Shown here one piece after another: positions 9,153 to 18,186 of a stretch of 64,000 nt of DNA (positions are counted from its first letter, which is position 1; every line of letters begins with the position of its first letter). The translations under genes and the position numbers were made by a program. This DNA is from Mesorhizobium sp. B1-1-8. Its GTDB lineage: Bacteria > Pseudomonadota > Alphaproteobacteria > Rhizobiales > Rhizobiaceae. A model generated the notes under the pieces. It was not told the origin of the DNA. It searched no databases and was given only the letters and a program-made list of their open reading frames with translations. The DNA lies in assembly GCF_006442795.2 (NCBI RefSeq), contig NZ_CP083956.1, positions 310,001 through 374,000 on the forward strand, written 5' to 3'.

Positions 9153-10175
9153 ATGAGAGCCGTAAGGCTGGAAGCAATCGGCGCCATCGCGCTGCATGAA
9201 GTCGACAAGCCGGTTTCCGGGCCGGAGGATGTTCTCGTCAAGATCGAAGCGTGCGGCGTCTGCGGCACCGACCGCCACCTTTTCCGCGGCGAATTTCCCT
9301 GCACGCCGCCGGTGACGCTCGGCCACGAATTCTCGGGTATCGTCGAGGCGGTCGGCAGCGCCGTGTCCGGCATTGCCGTCGGCGATCGCGTCACCGGCGA
9401 TCCAAACATCGCCTGCGGGCGCTGCGCGCATTGCCATGCCGGCCGCGTCAATCTGTGCAGCAATCTCAGGGCCATCGGCATCCACCGCGACGGCGGCTTT
9501 GCCGATTATGTGGTGATGCCACAACGCCAGGCCTTCCTGCTGCCCGCCGGCCTGAAGCCGACGCATGGCGCCTTCTGCGAGCCGCTGGCCTGCTGCCTGC
9601 ATGGCGTCGACCTCGCCGCCATCAGGCCGGGTGCCTCGGTGGCAGTGCTGGGCGGCGGCGTCATCGGCCTGCTCGTCGTGCAACTGGCGAAGCTCGCGGG
9701 CGCGGCGACCATCATCCTGTCGACCAGGCAGGCCTCGCGCCGGGTGCTGGCCGAAGAGCTCGGCGCGACGGCGACCATCGATCCCGGTGCCGGCGATCCT
9801 GTCGAAGCCGTCCGCGGACCGGCAGGCATCATGCCCGGCGGCGTCGACGTGGTGCTGGAATGCGCCGGCGTGCGCGACACGGTCGAGCAGTCGATGCGGA
9901 TCGCCAAAGCCGGCGGCACAGTCGTCATCGTCGGCGTGGTGCCGCAAGGCATGAAGGTGGCCGTCGAACCCTTCGACCTGCTGTTTCGTGAGCTGAAGGT
10001 GCTGGGCTCCTTCCTCAACCCCTACACCCATGGCCGCGCGGCCCAGCTCATCGCCTCGGGTGCAGTCGAGATCGACAGGCTGATCTCAAGGCAGGTCAGT
10101 CTGGAAGAGGCACCGCAGGTGATTGCCAATCCGCCGGCGCCGGGCGAGGTCAAGGTGCTGGTGGTGTCTGGTTGA
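9153..10175 (+). CDS. zinc-dependent alcohol/polyol dehydrogenase (MDR family)
   Basis: The 340-residue protein is a medium-chain dehydrogenase. Catalytic zinc ligands are visible as C37 in ACGVCGTD and H58-E59 in LGHEF. The structural zinc lobe is C88, C91, C94 and C102 in CGRCAHCHAGRVNLC, and the nucleotide-binding glycine motif is GGGVIG at 167-172. The layout fits sorbitol, threonine or other secondary-alcohol dehydrogenases, but the substrate cannot be read from the sequence. GAGGTGAG lies just before the ATG. It follows the TRAP permease genes in the same direction and is likely co-transcribed, so it may oxidise the hydroxy-compound imported by that transporter, which is inference. Confidence 0.88.
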   Translation: MRAVRLEAIGAIALHEVDKPVSGPEDVLVKIEACGVCGTDRHLFRGEFPCTPPVTLGHEFSGIVEAVGSAVSGIAVGDRVTGDPNIACGRCAHCHAGRVNLCSNLRAIGIHRDGGFADYVVMPQRQAFLLPAGLKPTHGAFCEPLACCLHGVDLAAIRPGASVAVLGGGVIGLLVVQLAKLAGAATIILSTRQASRRVLAEELGATATIDPGAGDPVEAVRGPAGIMPGGVDVVLECAGVRDTVEQSMRIAKAGGTVVIVGVVPQGMKVAVEPFDLLFRELKVLGSFLNPYTHGRAAQLIASGAVEIDRLISRQVSLEEAPQVIANPPAPGEVKVLVVSG

Positions 10176-10305
10176 GGGTGAGCTTCCTTCAACGAAGAGG
10201 CGTGCTTGACGTTTGAATTCGCCTCTCACGTCTACGTCGCGCCGCCCCTCATCTGGCTGCCGCCATCTTCCGCCCGTGAACGGCAGGGCAACCGCATATG
10301 GCGCT

Positions 10306-10462
10306 CCCCCACTCCGTCTCGGCTTCGCCGAGCCACCTCTCCCCCACCCTTCGGTGAGGGAGAGGAAATGCCAACCGCCGAGGTCGTGGCCTTGAAAGGC
10401 TCGGATTTCCTCTCCCCCATGGACATGGGGGAGAGGTGGCCGCGCAGCGGCCGGAGTGGGGG
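10306..10462. repeat. palindromic repeat element (family B, copy 1)
   Basis: This 157-bp element is bounded by an 11-bp inverted repeat, CCCCCACTCCG at the left and CGGAGTGGGGG at the right. Inside are further hairpins: one built on GGCTTCGCCGAGCC, one on CTCTCCC...GGGAGAG, and a 13-bp stem CCTCTCCCCCATG with a 2-base loop at 10409-10436. The same CTCCCC/GGGGAG style of structure recurs at 25714-25856 and inside xdhC at 33453-33573. It lies in the 403-bp gap between two convergent genes, the alcohol dehydrogenase and the TRAP binding protein, and could act as a transcription barrier for both. Open frames across it are not believed to be genes. Confidence 0.75.
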
Positions 10463-10578
10463 GGGCCGGGCGCCGCCATACACGATTGCACTGCCGTCCC
10501 GTAAAGGGGCGAAGGACGCTGTCATAAAGAACCCCGGAGCAACCGCCCCGGAGGTCAGGATCGAACCGGCAGCGATTA

Positions 10579-11706
<1,128 letters not shown>

Positions 11707-11965
11707 TCAGCTGACCGACGGTCCGGACATCCTCCATGCCCAATCGGCTTGCGAAGAAACATACACAGGCAAGTAGTTGAGTCCAGCTTCGCGGCCGCAT
11801 TTGCCGGCAGCGTTCCAGCCAATCCGGCGCCGGCTGCAACTATAGTCTAACGAGAGGACGCCTGGCCCATTCGAGACGGCGAAACTTGCCATGGCAAAGC
11901 GCCTTCGGATCGCCTATTTTGCAGGCAGAATAATTTCTTAGCGCTCAACGGAACCCGGATCCAAA

Positions 11966-12739
11966 ATGCAGCAGCCGCTCGTCGCCATCTCGACAGACGT
12001 CCGTCAGTTCGACAACTACACCTGGCACGCCGCGCCGCAGCAATATATCGAGGCTGCCATCACCGGCGCCGGGGTGTTCCCGCTGCTGGTGCCTTCCTTC
12101 GGCGACCGGCTGGATTTCGACGAGCTGCTGTCGTCGGTCGACGGCGTCATGCTCACCGGCTCGAAATCCAACGTGCATCCCTCGCTCTATGGCGGCGATC
12201 CGAGCGAAGCTAACGGCCCCTACGATCCGGCCCGCGACGCCACCACGCTGCCGCTGATCCGCAAGGCGATCGAACGCGGCGTGCCGCTGCTTGCCATCTG
12301 CCGCGGCATCCAGGAACTGAACGTGGCGCTGGGCGGCACGCTCGGCACCGAGATCCAGGAGCGCGAGGGATCGCTCGACCACCGCGCGCCGGTGAGCGAC
12401 GACCAGGATGAGCGCTTCGGCATCCACCAGACGATCTCGATCAAGCCAGGCAGCTGCCTCGCCGGCGTGTTCGGCGCCGGTGACATCAAGGTCAACTCGC
12501 TGCATCGCCAGGCGATCGACCGACTCGGCTCAAAGCTGCAGGTCGAGGCGCTGGCCAGCGACGGCACGGTCGAGGCGGTCTCGGTCAAGGACGCCCGCGC
12601 CTTCGCGGTCGGCGTTCAGTGGCACCCCGAATATTGGGTGAAATCGGACAGCAATTCCGCCAAGATTTTCCGCGCCTTCGGCGATGCCGTGCGCCTGCAC
12701 GCGGCCGCGAAAGCCGGCGCCCGCGCGGCGGCGGAATAA
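11966..12739 (+). CDS. gamma-glutamyl-gamma-aminobutyrate hydrolase family protein (class I amidotransferase fold)
   Basis: This 257-residue protein carries the class I glutamine amidotransferase triad: the nucleophile elbow AICRGIQE with C112, and WHPE with H220 and E222. It lacks a synthetase domain and fits the peptidase C26 group that includes the PuuD gamma-glutamyl-GABA hydrolase of polyamine breakdown. The expected reaction is hydrolysis of a gamma-glutamyl amide in the cytoplasm. A PuuA-like gamma-glutamyl ligase is encoded at 21410-22816, so the two could belong to one pathway although they are not in one operon. It is divergent from the TakP-like gene with about 277 bp between, in which I see no other gene. 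Confidence 0.88.
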   Translation: MQQPLVAISTDVRQFDNYTWHAAPQQYIEAAITGAGVFPLLVPSFGDRLDFDELLSSVDGVMLTGSKSNVHPSLYGGDPSEANGPYDPARDATTLPLIRKAIERGVPLLAICRGIQELNVALGGTLGTEIQEREGSLDHRAPVSDDQDERFGIHQTISIKPGSCLAGVFGAGDIKVNSLHRQAIDRLGSKLQVEALASDGTVEAVSVKDARAFAVGVQWHPEYWVKSDSNSAKIFRAFGDAVRLHAAAKAGARAAAE

Positions 12740-12757
12740 TTCCCGCCCGAGCGGTCG

Positions 12758-13156
12758 TCATCTATCGTTGTTGAGCGCCAGCAGCGGTGCGGCCGGCGCA
12801 TAGGATTCGTAGCCATCGCCGTCGGCAACGGAAAACGTGACGATCGGATCGACGCCGTTCTCGCTGAAGGCGACCGAGCCGTCGGCCTGCTCACGCCAGA
12901 ATTTCACCCGCTCGATACCGGGCATCAGCCGGCGGCAGTTTGGTGCGACGGTGAGTTGCGACAGGCCCTCTGAGATTTCCACGCCGCGCTGGACCGCGCA
13001 GGCCGCTTCGTCGCCATTGGCGGTCAGCCGATAGGTGCTGGAAGGGGCGGCCTCAACCGCGTTCTGCCTATCGTCGCCATGCAGAAGCTGGACGCTTCCG
13101 AACAACGCAACCGACGCAACCAGACCAGCCAACAGCTTCACTCTGTTTCTCCGCAC
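12758..13156 (-). CDS. secreted AprI/Inh-like protease-inhibitor-domain protein (tentative)
   Basis: The 132-residue protein starts MRRNRVKLLAGLVASVALFG, an N-terminal hydrophobic segment that should direct export or anchor it. The rest follows the AprI/Inh pattern as I remember it: a first strand YRLTANGDEAAC, a second cysteine in TVAPNCRRLMPGIERVKFWR, then VAFSENGVDPIVTF and SYAPAAPLLAL at the end. Inhibitors of this fold block secreted metalloproteases from the periplasm. No metalloprotease gene is nearby, and the only peptidase in the window is the subtilase 39 kb away. The family call is by eye and could be wrong. It is convergent with the amidotransferase-fold gene, 18 bp apart. Confidence 0.6.
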   Translation of the reverse strand: MRRNRVKLLAGLVASVALFGSVQLLHGDDRQNAVEAAPSSTYRLTANGDEAACAVQRGVEISEGLSQLTVAPNCRRLMPGIERVKFWREQADGSVAFSENGVDPIVTFSVADGDGYESYAPAAPLLALNNDR

Positions 13157-13220
13157 AACCGTGAGGCGTGCAGAATGATTCCAAAGGGTTAAGCCGGCGT
13201 TAATAAATATGAAGAGCCGG

Positions 13221-14204
13221 TTATGCGCGAGGCTTGACGTTTGCCGTTTCGGGCACCGGCGTCAGCGGCCGGCGATCGGTGAACCAGGAAATCAGATTGT
13301 CGACGCAGAGATCGGCCATGGCGCGGCGGGTGTGTTCCGACGCCGAGCCGACATGCGGCAGAAGCGAGGTGTTGGGGGCGTCGAGCAGCGCCTGCGGAAC
13401 ATTCGGTTCGTCGGCAAAGACATCGAGCCCGGCGGCGGCGATGGTGCCATTGGCAAGCGCGGCGGCAAGGGCCTGCTCGTCCACCGTGCTGCCGCGGCCG
13501 ATGTTGACGAAGACGCCGTTCGGACCCAGCGCCGAAAGAATCTCGGCATTGACCGCCTTTTCCGTTGAGGCGCCGCCAGGCGCCACCGAGATCAATGTGT
13601 CGACCGCTTCGGCGAGGCCTTTCAGCGTCGCATGGTATTCGTAGGCCAGGCCTTCGATCTTGCGGCGGTTATGGTAGGCGATCGGCAGGCCAAAGGCTTC
13701 CAGGCGCCGGGCGACGGCAAGGCCGATGCGGCCCATGCCGAAGATGCCGACGCTGCGGCCGCGCAAGGTTAGCCGGCTCAAACTGTAATTGCCCTTCTTC
13801 ACCCAGCTGCCGTCGCGCAGCCATGTCTCGGCGGCATAAAGCTCGCGCACCGTGTTGATCAGCAGGCCGATCGTGGTGTCGGCGACCTCCTCGGTCAGAA
13901 CGTCGGGCGTGTTGGTGACCATGACGCCGCGCGCCGCCGCATGGCGAGCATCGACCGAATCATAGCCGACGCCGAAATTGGCGATGATCTCGAGATTGGG
14001 CAGCGCATCGATGAAAGCGGCGTCGATACCGCCGAAGGACGCGATGCCGCGCACGGTTTCGCGCATCTCGTCAGTCAGCTCCGACGGATCGGTGCGCGCG
14101 ACGCGCACCCGCCGGAACGTCTTGTCGATGCGGCCGATGGCATGGTCGTTGAAATTGCCGGGCACCAGGATGGCGATAGTTTGCAGCTGTTCGGCCTTCG
14201 TCAT
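13221..14204 (-). CDS. D-2-hydroxyacid dehydrogenase (glyoxylate/hydroxypyruvate reductase type)
   Basis: The 327-residue protein is a D-isomer-specific 2-hydroxyacid dehydrogenase. The nucleotide site GMGRIG is at 156-161, and the catalytic residues are R237 in NIGRGS, E266 in DVFADEP and H284 in LLPHVGS. Together with the length these place it with GhrB/GyaR-type glyoxylate and hydroxypyruvate reductases, although 2-ketogluconate reductases look similar. Its ATG overlaps the TGA of the upstream LacI regulator by four bases (ATGA), so both are in one operon and the regulator probably controls it. Glyoxylate is an end product of the purine pathway encoded further right, and a glycerate kinase lies at 23881-25140. 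A link is plausible but not shown. Confidence 0.88.
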   Translation of the reverse strand: MTKAEQLQTIAILVPGNFNDHAIGRIDKTFRRVRVARTDPSELTDEMRETVRGIASFGGIDAAFIDALPNLEIIANFGVGYDSVDARHAAARGVMVTNTPDVLTEEVADTTIGLLINTVRELYAAETWLRDGSWVKKGNYSLSRLTLRGRSVGIFGMGRIGLAVARRLEAFGLPIAYHNRRKIEGLAYEYHATLKGLAEAVDTLISVAPGGASTEKAVNAEILSALGPNGVFVNIGRGSTVDEQALAAALANGTIAAAGLDVFADEPNVPQALLDAPNTSLLPHVGSASEHTRRAMADLCVDNLISWFTDRRPLTPVPETANVKPRA

Positions 14205-15223
14205 GCACGCTCCACCGGCTTGCCGGTGGACTGACGCACATGCAGTTCCGGCCTGATCAATTCCTGCGACGGCCGTACCGCCTGTCCGTTCAACTTGTCG
14301 AGCAGCGCGCTGGCGGCACGGCGGCCGACCTCGCGCTGGCCATTCCAGACCGTGGTCAGCGCCGGCGTGGCGATCGCTGCCTCTTCGAGATCGTCATAGC
14401 CGGTGACCGAGATGTCGATGCCCGGCACCAGACCGGCCCGCGCGATGCCGTTCATCAGTCCGATGGCGACCAGATCATTCCAGCAGCAGGCGGCGGTTGG
14501 CTTGTCTTTCAGCGCCAAAAACTGTCCTGCCGCCTCAAATCCGGCCTGTTTGGTGCGCGGCCCGGCGATGCGCCAGGACGGCTTGACCTCCAGCCCGGCC
14601 GCTTCCATGGCGTTGACGTAGCCCTGGTAGCGGTCGCGGCCGGTCGAGGTCTGGTCGGTGCCGCCGATCATGGCGATACGCTTATGGCCGAGCGAGATCA
14701 GGTGGTTGGTGGCAAGGCCGGTGCCGTAGGCATCATCGCCGCGAAACACCGGCACGCCGGCGCCTTCGACCGTGCGCGCGATCAGCACCGCCGGCAGGCC
14801 GTTGTCCTCGGCCATGATGATGTCCTCGGCCGGCGTGCCGATGGCCGGCGACATGATGACGCCGTCGGCGCCGAGCTGCAGCAGCGTGTCGATGAAGGTG
14901 CGCTGCTTTTCGAGCTGGTCGTAGTGATTGGACAGGATGAAGGTCTGCCGGCTGCGGTCGAGCTCGCTTTCGATCGAGCGCAGGATCTCGGCGAAGAACG
15001 GGTTCATGATGTCGTGCACGACGACGCCGACAATGCCCGAGCGCGAGGTGCGCAGCGAGGCGGCGCGGCGGTTGTAGATATAGCCGATGGCGCGGGCATG
15101 GTCCTTGATGCGCTCGCGCGTGCTGCCGGCGACCAAGGGGCTGTCGCGCAATGCCAGCGATACCGTGGCCGTGGACACACCGAGCGCGTCCGCGATCGTC
15201 GAAAGCTTGATCTTCTGTGCCAG
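14201..15223 (-). CDS. LacI-family transcriptional regulator with a CTG start
   Basis: The 340-residue protein has the LacI layout: a helix-turn-helix at residues 5-25 (KIKLSTIADALGVSTATVS), a hinge, and a periplasmic-binding-protein-like sensor domain from about residue 62 (SGIVGVVVHDIMNPFFAEIL). A GTG at 15178 would remove the first half of the helix-turn-helix. Reading upstream in frame, there is no ATG, GTG or TTG before the stop near 15259. The CTG at 15223 gives the family-typical N-terminus, with GGGAG nine bases before it. I therefore place the start there. It overlaps the hydroxyacid dehydrogenase downstream by four bases and probably senses a substrate of that enzyme. The upstream 60 bases are AT-rich and contain TTTAAATTTTTTAAA. 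Confidence 0.85.
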   Translation of the reverse strand: MAQKIKLSTIADALGVSTATVSLALRDSPLVAGSTRERIKDHARAIGYIYNRRAASLRTSRSGIVGVVVHDIMNPFFAEILRSIESELDRSRQTFILSNHYDQLEKQRTFIDTLLQLGADGVIMSPAIGTPAEDIIMAEDNGLPAVLIARTVEGAGVPVFRGDDAYGTGLATNHLISLGHKRIAMIGGTDQTSTGRDRYQGYVNAMEAAGLEVKPSWRIAGPRTKQAGFEAAGQFLALKDKPTAACCWNDLVAIGLMNGIARAGLVPGIDISVTGYDDLEEAAIATPALTTVWNGQREVGRRAASALLDKLNGQAVRPSQELIRPELHVRQSTGKPVERA

Positions 15224-15303
15224 TGCCCTTCGCTCCCTAGGGTGCTTAAATTCAAGTCTTTAAATTTTTTAAAAGCGCCTTATGCCATCTGATCCAGGCC
15301 AAA

Positions 15304-16245
15304 TCAAAGTTTTTTCGCCAGCGCCTCGGCTTCGGTGTCAAGCGAGGCGGGATTGCGCAGACGGAGCCTGTGCTCGCGATGAATGATGTAGAGGCCGCTG
15401 GCGACTATGATGGCGGCACCCAGCAGGGTCCAGCGGTCGGGAAACTGGTTGAAGATCACCAGGCCGGAAATGATCATCCACACCATCTGCGAATAGGGAT
15501 AGGGCGCCAGCTGCGTCGTGGTCGCCAGGCGATAGGCCTGCACCAGCAGCCAGTGGCCGCCAGCGCCGAAGATGCCGAGCATCAGCAGGATGACCCAGTG
15601 CCAGCCGTCCTGCGGCAAGGCGTGCGCAAAGGGCAGGACGGGCAACAGCAGCACCGCCGGGGCCAGCGCCGAGAACAGGATCAGGCTCTCGGAAGTTTCC
15701 GACGACGACATGCGCCTCGTCATGATGACGTAGAAGGAGTTCGACAGCATCGAACCCAGCGCAAACAGGTGACCGATGCCGAACACGCCGACGCCCGGCC
15801 TGGTGATGATGAGCACGCCGACGAAGCCGGTGAGGATCGCCAGCCAGCGCCGCCAGCCGGCCCATTCGCCAAGCAGGGGACCGGCAAGTGCGGTGATCAC
15901 CATCGGACCAAAGAAATAGATCGAGGTGGTCTCGGCCAGTTGCAGCGTGCGCAGCGCCAGGATGTTGAACATGGTCGAGCCGAAAAGCAGGCATCCGCGC
16001 AAGATGTGCGCCTGCAGGTTGTTGGCGCGGAAGCGCGATGGCTCGCGCCAGCCGCTCAGGAAAATGCCGACAAGCACGACATGCACGGTGAAGCGGGCCC
16101 AGGCGACGATCAGCGCCGAGACGCCGGCAAGCACCAGATATTTGCTCGATGTGTCGAGAAAGGTGAAGCAGACATAGACGCAAAGCATCAGCAGCATCGC
16201 CGCAGGCGGCGTCGCGCTGTCGTCTTGGTTTTTGGGAGTGGTCAA
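15304..16245 (-). CDS. DMT-superfamily (EamA) transporter
   Basis: The 313-residue protein has about ten hydrophobic segments and the internal duplication of EamA proteins: the first half includes RFTVHVVLVGIFLSGW and the second half includes GAGGHWLLVQAYRLATTTQLAPYPYSQMVW. The repeat boundary lies near residue 150. Members export metabolites or import small solutes across the inner membrane, and the substrate cannot be predicted. It follows the LacI gene tandemly, but their spacing of about 80 bp and the AT-rich LacI promoter region argue for separate transcription. The C-terminus is a charged cytoplasmic tail. No unusual features were seen. Confidence 0.88.
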   Translation of the reverse strand: MTTPKNQDDSATPPAAMLLMLCVYVCFTFLDTSSKYLVLAGVSALIVAWARFTVHVVLVGIFLSGWREPSRFRANNLQAHILRGCLLFGSTMFNILALRTLQLAETTSIYFFGPMVITALAGPLLGEWAGWRRWLAILTGFVGVLIITRPGVGVFGIGHLFALGSMLSNSFYVIMTRRMSSSETSESLILFSALAPAVLLLPVLPFAHALPQDGWHWVILLMLGIFGAGGHWLLVQAYRLATTTQLAPYPYSQMVWMIISGLVIFNQFPDRWTLLGAAIIVASGLYIIHREHRLRLRNPASLDTEAEALAKKL

Positions 16246-16390
16246 GAGCGTGCCGAAGGAAGATAGACGTTACCGTTCTGCGGCAATCGGCGCTGCCCGG
16301 CAAGCCAAAAGCGACTGGCCCAACAAAGCGCTTCGCACAGGCTTAGATCGCCTCACTATTGGCGATTCGCCTGACCGTTTCCTCGCGGTC

Positions 16391-16568
16391 GTCATTCTAG
16401 GGCGGAGCAAGGAGCGAAGCGACGCGCGCAGACCCTAGAATCCATGCCGTTTCTTCGAAGCATTGCGACGGTGCAGAATTCTGCTCCGTTGCATTCCTTG
16501 GCTAAGGTCGCGGAATGGATCCTCGGGTCTGCGCGTCCGCTTCGCTCCCGCTCCGCCCGTGGATGACG
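16391..16568. repeat. long inverted-repeat intergenic element (family A, copy 1)
   Basis: About 178 bp are arranged as two complementary arms around a central palindrome. The left arm contains GGCGGAGCAAGGAGCGAAGC, the right arm contains GCTTCGCTCCCGCTCCGCCC, and the central part carries GCAGAATTCTGC, a perfect 12-bp palindrome. Copies with the same order of parts lie at 23682-23861 and 29504-29680. The arms read out as ATCCATGCCGT on one side and ACGGCATGGATCC or a variant on the other. It sits in the 373-bp gap between the DMT transporter start and the stop of the DUF2000 gene, where nothing else was found. No transposase is present, so this is a non-autonomous repeat or a structured transcription signal. 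Confidence 0.8.
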
Positions 16569-16618
16569 AAGCTGGATGGCGGCCGTATATTTTGCCGCAA
16601 ACGCCACCTCCCGGCCAC

Positions 16619-17029
16619 TCAGGCATGCATGCGGGCGCCCTTGGTGATCTTGTCGACGAGCTTCTTTTCAGCGCGCAGCGCGATGCCGACCACCTTGGCA
16701 TCGTCCGGCGCGAATTCGGCGAAGACGGCGCGGTTCGCCACATCATGGCCGGTCGAGAACATCTCTTCGACATAGAGGGACGCTGTGATACCGCGCTCCA
16801 GGGCGCGGCGATGGATGGCGTTCAGTGTCGGGCCGTCGGCCGACAGCACGATCACCGGCTGGATCGACAGCGGATTGTAGAGATTGCCGGCGCGGTCGCG
16901 GTACGGCTCACCGATGATTTCGGGAAACTGCGCGACGATGCCGCTGGTCAGGAACGCGGTGACGTTGAGTTTCTGCCAGACGGCTAGGTCTTCTCTCAGC
17001 ACGATTGCAAATTTCGTATCGAACACCAA
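16619..17029 (-). CDS. DUF2000 family protein
   Basis: The 136-residue protein fits the DUF2000 family: an N-terminal FAIVLREDLAVWQKLNVTAF segment, then PEIIGEPYRDRAGN and the repeated strands SIQPVIVLSADG and DVANRAVFAEF. Structures in this family resemble peptidyl-tRNA hydrolase 2, but no function is established. The start is TTG at 17029 with GGAG eight bases upstream; GTG at 17026 is the alternative. It is divergent from the AraC regulator, whose start lies only about 45 bp away, so the regulator probably controls this gene. In many genomes DUF2000 genes sit beside such regulators, as I recall. Confidence 0.82.
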   Translation of the reverse strand: MVFDTKFAIVLREDLAVWQKLNVTAFLTSGIVAQFPEIIGEPYRDRAGNLYNPLSIQPVIVLSADGPTLNAIHRRALERGITASLYVEEMFSTGHDVANRAVFAEFAPDDAKVVGIALRAEKKLVDKITKGARMHA

Positions 17030-17073
17030 AATTGTCTCTCCGAGGAATGACCTGTGAAGGCATGGAAGATGCG

Positions 17074-17967
17074 ATGGTGTACGGTGTAGGTGCAGACGCC
17101 CTGCAAGGTCTTGAACGTTCGTGCTCGGACATCATTGAAGACCGGATCGTTTCGGCGCCGGGCGGCGCCGGCATCGAGCGTATCGAGGCGCGTTTTCACG
17201 GCAACGCCTTCGACCTGCACCGCCACGACACCTATGCCATCGGGGTGACGCTTTCCGGCGTGCAGCGCTTTCACTATCGCGGCGTGGTCGAGCACAGCAT
17301 GCCCGGCCACGTGATCGTGCTGCATCCAGACGAATTGCACGACGGCGGCGCCGGCACCGAGGAAGGCTTACGCTACCGAATCCTCTATCTGGAGCCGTCG
17401 CTGCTGCTCGACTGCCTCGGCGGCGCGCCGCTGCCTTTCGTCCGGAATGTCGTGATGAGCGATTCCGCGTTACGCGCCACCCTGCTTTCGGCACTGGCGC
17501 CGCTGGACGAGGCGCTGGACGAATTGTTCGTTGCCGATTTCGTAGCGCAGTTGGCGCAGCATCTGGGGCGCCATGCCGGACAGCCGGCCAAACCCACGGG
17601 AAAGACGGCCTGGCGCGCAGCGGCGCTTGCCCGCGACTATCTCGAGGAGAATGCCGAACGGCCGGTGCGGTCAGACGAGCTGGAAGCCATCACCGGCCTC
17701 GACCGCTATGCACTGTCGCGCCATTTTCGCGCAACCTATTCGACCAGTCCGCATCGCTTCCTGCTGATGCGCCGGCTGCAGCGGGCGCGCAGGATGATCG
17801 CGGCGGGCGAGCCGCTGGCCGAAATCGCCATCGCCGCCGGCTTCAGCGACCAGAGCCATTTCAACCGGCATTTCAAGAAAGCGTTCGGGTTGACGCCGGG
17901 CCGGTGGTCGGCGCTGGTGCGAAGTGCGACGCGCGGCGTCGTCGCTCAACCGCGAGACGTCCGGTGA
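17074..17967 (+). CDS. AraC-family transcriptional regulator
   Basis: The protein is about 297 residues with an N-terminal cupin-like sensor domain (FDLHRHDTYAIGVTLSGVQRF) and two C-terminal helix-turn-helix motifs, LEAITGLDRYALSRHFRATY and AEIAIAAGFSDQSHFNRHFK, followed by FGLTPGRW. That is the standard arrangement of AraC activators with a small-ligand sensor. I chose the ATG at 17074 with GGAAG five bases upstream; ATGs at 17047 and 17062 are possible. It is divergent from the DUF2000 gene. The last dozen codons, from about 17926, lie in the left arm of the inverted-repeat element at 17926-18186, so the C-terminal RGVVAQPRDVR tail is repeat-derived. Confidence 0.9.
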   Translation: MVYGVGADALQGLERSCSDIIEDRIVSAPGGAGIERIEARFHGNAFDLHRHDTYAIGVTLSGVQRFHYRGVVEHSMPGHVIVLHPDELHDGGAGTEEGLRYRILYLEPSLLLDCLGGAPLPFVRNVVMSDSALRATLLSALAPLDEALDELFVADFVAQLAQHLGRHAGQPAKPTGKTAWRAAALARDYLEENAERPVRSDELEAITGLDRYALSRHFRATYSTSPHRFLLMRRLQRARRMIAAGEPLAEIAIAAGFSDQSHFNRHFKKAFGLTPGRWSALVRSATRGVVAQPRDVR

Positions 17968-18186
17968 TAGCGCTCAGGCGCGACGCGCAGCGTCATCGCC
18001 CTTCCCCTGAGCCGCCGATGCTTTGGTGGTGCGTGGAGAGACGACGTTGCGCGTCGCGCTTACAATGCTGGCGCGGCGCGTGAAGCGGCGATGCTGCGCA
18101 TCGCGCCTATGTCGCCCGAGACGACGCTTTCGCGTCGCTCGTAGGTCACCAACGTCTCGCGGTTGAGCGATGACGCTGCGCGTCAC
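17926..18186. repeat. inverted-repeat-bounded element supplying the 3' ends of two genes
   Basis: Two 35-bp arms, 17926-17960 and 18152-18186, are inverted copies matching at 32 of 35 positions and share the core TCGCTCAACCGCGAGACGT. The 191 bp between hold several short GC-rich hairpins such as GACGACGCTTTCGCGTCGCTC and GCGATGCTGCGCATCGCG. The left arm contains the last codons and stop of the AraC gene, and the right arm contains the stop of the MarR gene. With its size, terminal inverted repeats and lack of a coding region it resembles a miniature element. A 70-codon frame inside is not considered a gene. Confidence 0.75.

Noticed and set aside
17974-18186. A 70-codon reverse-strand frame inside the inverted-repeat element
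   Set aside because: It is made entirely of repeat sequence and arginine-rich; no independent evidence of coding.
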